Source: Betaproteobacteria bacterium
GTDB taxonomy: Bacteria > Pseudomonadota > Gammaproteobacteria > Burkholderiales > SG8-39
Reading direction: 5' to 3'
Assembly: GCA_947467405.1 (NCBI GenBank)
Contig: CANIIN010000250.1
Coordinates: 1 to 5,077 of the forward strand
Length of the DNA stretch: 5,077 nt
In this document: positions 4,631 through 5,077 of the stretch, piece by piece
How the letters are laid out: every line of letters starts with the position of its first letter
How positions within the stretch are numbered: the stretch's first letter is position 1
Program-made: the position numbers and the translations under genes
Notes under the pieces: generated by a model
Database searches by the model: none
Seen by the model: only the letters and a program-made list of their open reading frames with translations
What the model was told of the DNA's origin: nothing

Positions 4631-5077
4631 ATGATCGTTACGCACGGCCCCGGAGCCGTTCGCCCCGCTTCCCGCATTTCTGCCGTGACCATCGGCAACT
4701 TCGACGGGGTGCACACTGGACATCAGGCCATGCTGGCCCTGGTGACCGATGCTGCGCGAGCCCGCGGTCTGGAAACCTGCGTGCTGACCTTCGAGCCGCA
4801 TCCGCGCGAATTGTTTTCCCCGCACGATGCACCCACTCGGCTGACGTCCCTGCGCGAAAAGCTCGAGCTTCTGGAAGCGAGCGGCATCGACCATACCCAT
4901 GTCGTCCAGTTCACGCCGGAATTCGCATCGATGTCGCCGGAAGTGTTTGTCGAACGCCTGCTTGTCGGTACGCTGGGTGCGCGCTGGGTGCTGATCGGCG
5001 ATGACTTTCGCTTCGGCGCCAAGCGTTCCGGGGATTTCGTGGCATTGCGCACGCTGGGGAAACATTTCGGTTTCGAA
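4631..5077 (+). CDS. ribF: Bifunctional riboflavin kinase/FAD synthetase, 3'-truncated by window edge
   Basis: RibF converts riboflavin to FMN (kinase) and FMN to FAD (adenylyltransferase). The 149 visible residues cover most of the N-terminal adenylyltransferase domain, about half of a protein that is usually 300-330 long; the kinase domain lies beyond the edge. Diagnostic motifs are TIGNFDGVHTGHQ (20-32) with the nucleotide-binding HxGH (H28, H31), TFEPHPRELF (53-62), the LTSLREKLELLEASGID stretch (71-87) and VLIGDDFRFGAKRSGD (120-135). The frame is open to the last base with no stop. ATG at 4631 is chosen because no other start lies in frame back to the -10 box. No Shine-Dalgarno site is present; the leader is pyrimidine-rich and holds a tandem GGTCCC repeat (4612-4617, 4619-4624). 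It has its own promoter and is not tightly joined to the upstream operon. In many proteobacteria ileS and lspA follow ribF, which cannot be checked here. Confidence 0.96.
   Translation, partial: MIVTHGPGAVRPASRISAVTIGNFDGVHTGHQAMLALVTDAARARGLETCVLTFEPHPRELFSPHDAPTRLTSLREKLELLEASGIDHTHVVQFTPEFASMSPEVFVERLLVGTLGARWVLIGDDFRFGAKRSGDFVALRTLGKHFGFE

Overview
The window looks like ordinary chromosome of a betaproteobacterium. The evidence is high GC with GC-rich third codon positions, a DUF3579 protein (a family I know mainly from Betaproteobacteria), and MurJ, S20 and RibF sequences of proteobacterial type. The order (Burkholderiales or a relative such as Rhodocyclales) cannot be fixed from the sequence alone. 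I see no phage, transposon, CRISPR array, tRNA or rRNA.

Layout, left to right. (1) Positions 3-665 (+) hold the C-terminal three quarters of a ParA/Soj-type ATPase whose start lies outside the window. (2) A convergent 72-residue small protein of unknown function follows at 684-902 (-), with a TTG start, a good ribosome binding site and a recognisable promoter. (3) About 290 bases without a confident gene (903-1196) hold the divergent promoters and a C-rich leader. (4) A DUF3579 gene lies at 1197-1526 (+). (5) A perfect 18-bp bidirectional terminator separates it from the convergent rpsT gene for ribosomal protein S20 (1622-1894, -). (6) A divergent control region (1895-2065) carries the rpsT promoter with a structured leader, and a perfect TATAAT box almost touching the start of the next gene. 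(7) murJ (2066-3664, +), the lipid II flippase, overlaps by 4 bases a SirB1-family transglutaminase-like/TPR gene (3661-4500, +), so the two form an operon. (8) After 130 bases with another TATAAT box, ribF (riboflavin kinase/FAD synthetase) starts at 4631 and runs off the right edge.

The genes are housekeeping functions rather than one pathway: translation (S20), cell-wall precursor export (MurJ), flavin cofactor synthesis (RibF) and an orphan-looking ParA. Three families remain of uncertain role: the small 72-residue protein, DUF3579 and the SirB1-like protein.

I found no convincing new multi-gene system. The points most worth a second look are the apparently leaderless start and N-terminal extension of murJ, two predicted hairpins in the rpsT leader that could serve S20 autoregulation, and the murJ-SirB1 coupling with a SirB1 domain that has no catalytic cysteine. 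Also notable are the pyrimidine-rich leaders without Shine-Dalgarno sites before the DUF3579 gene and ribF.
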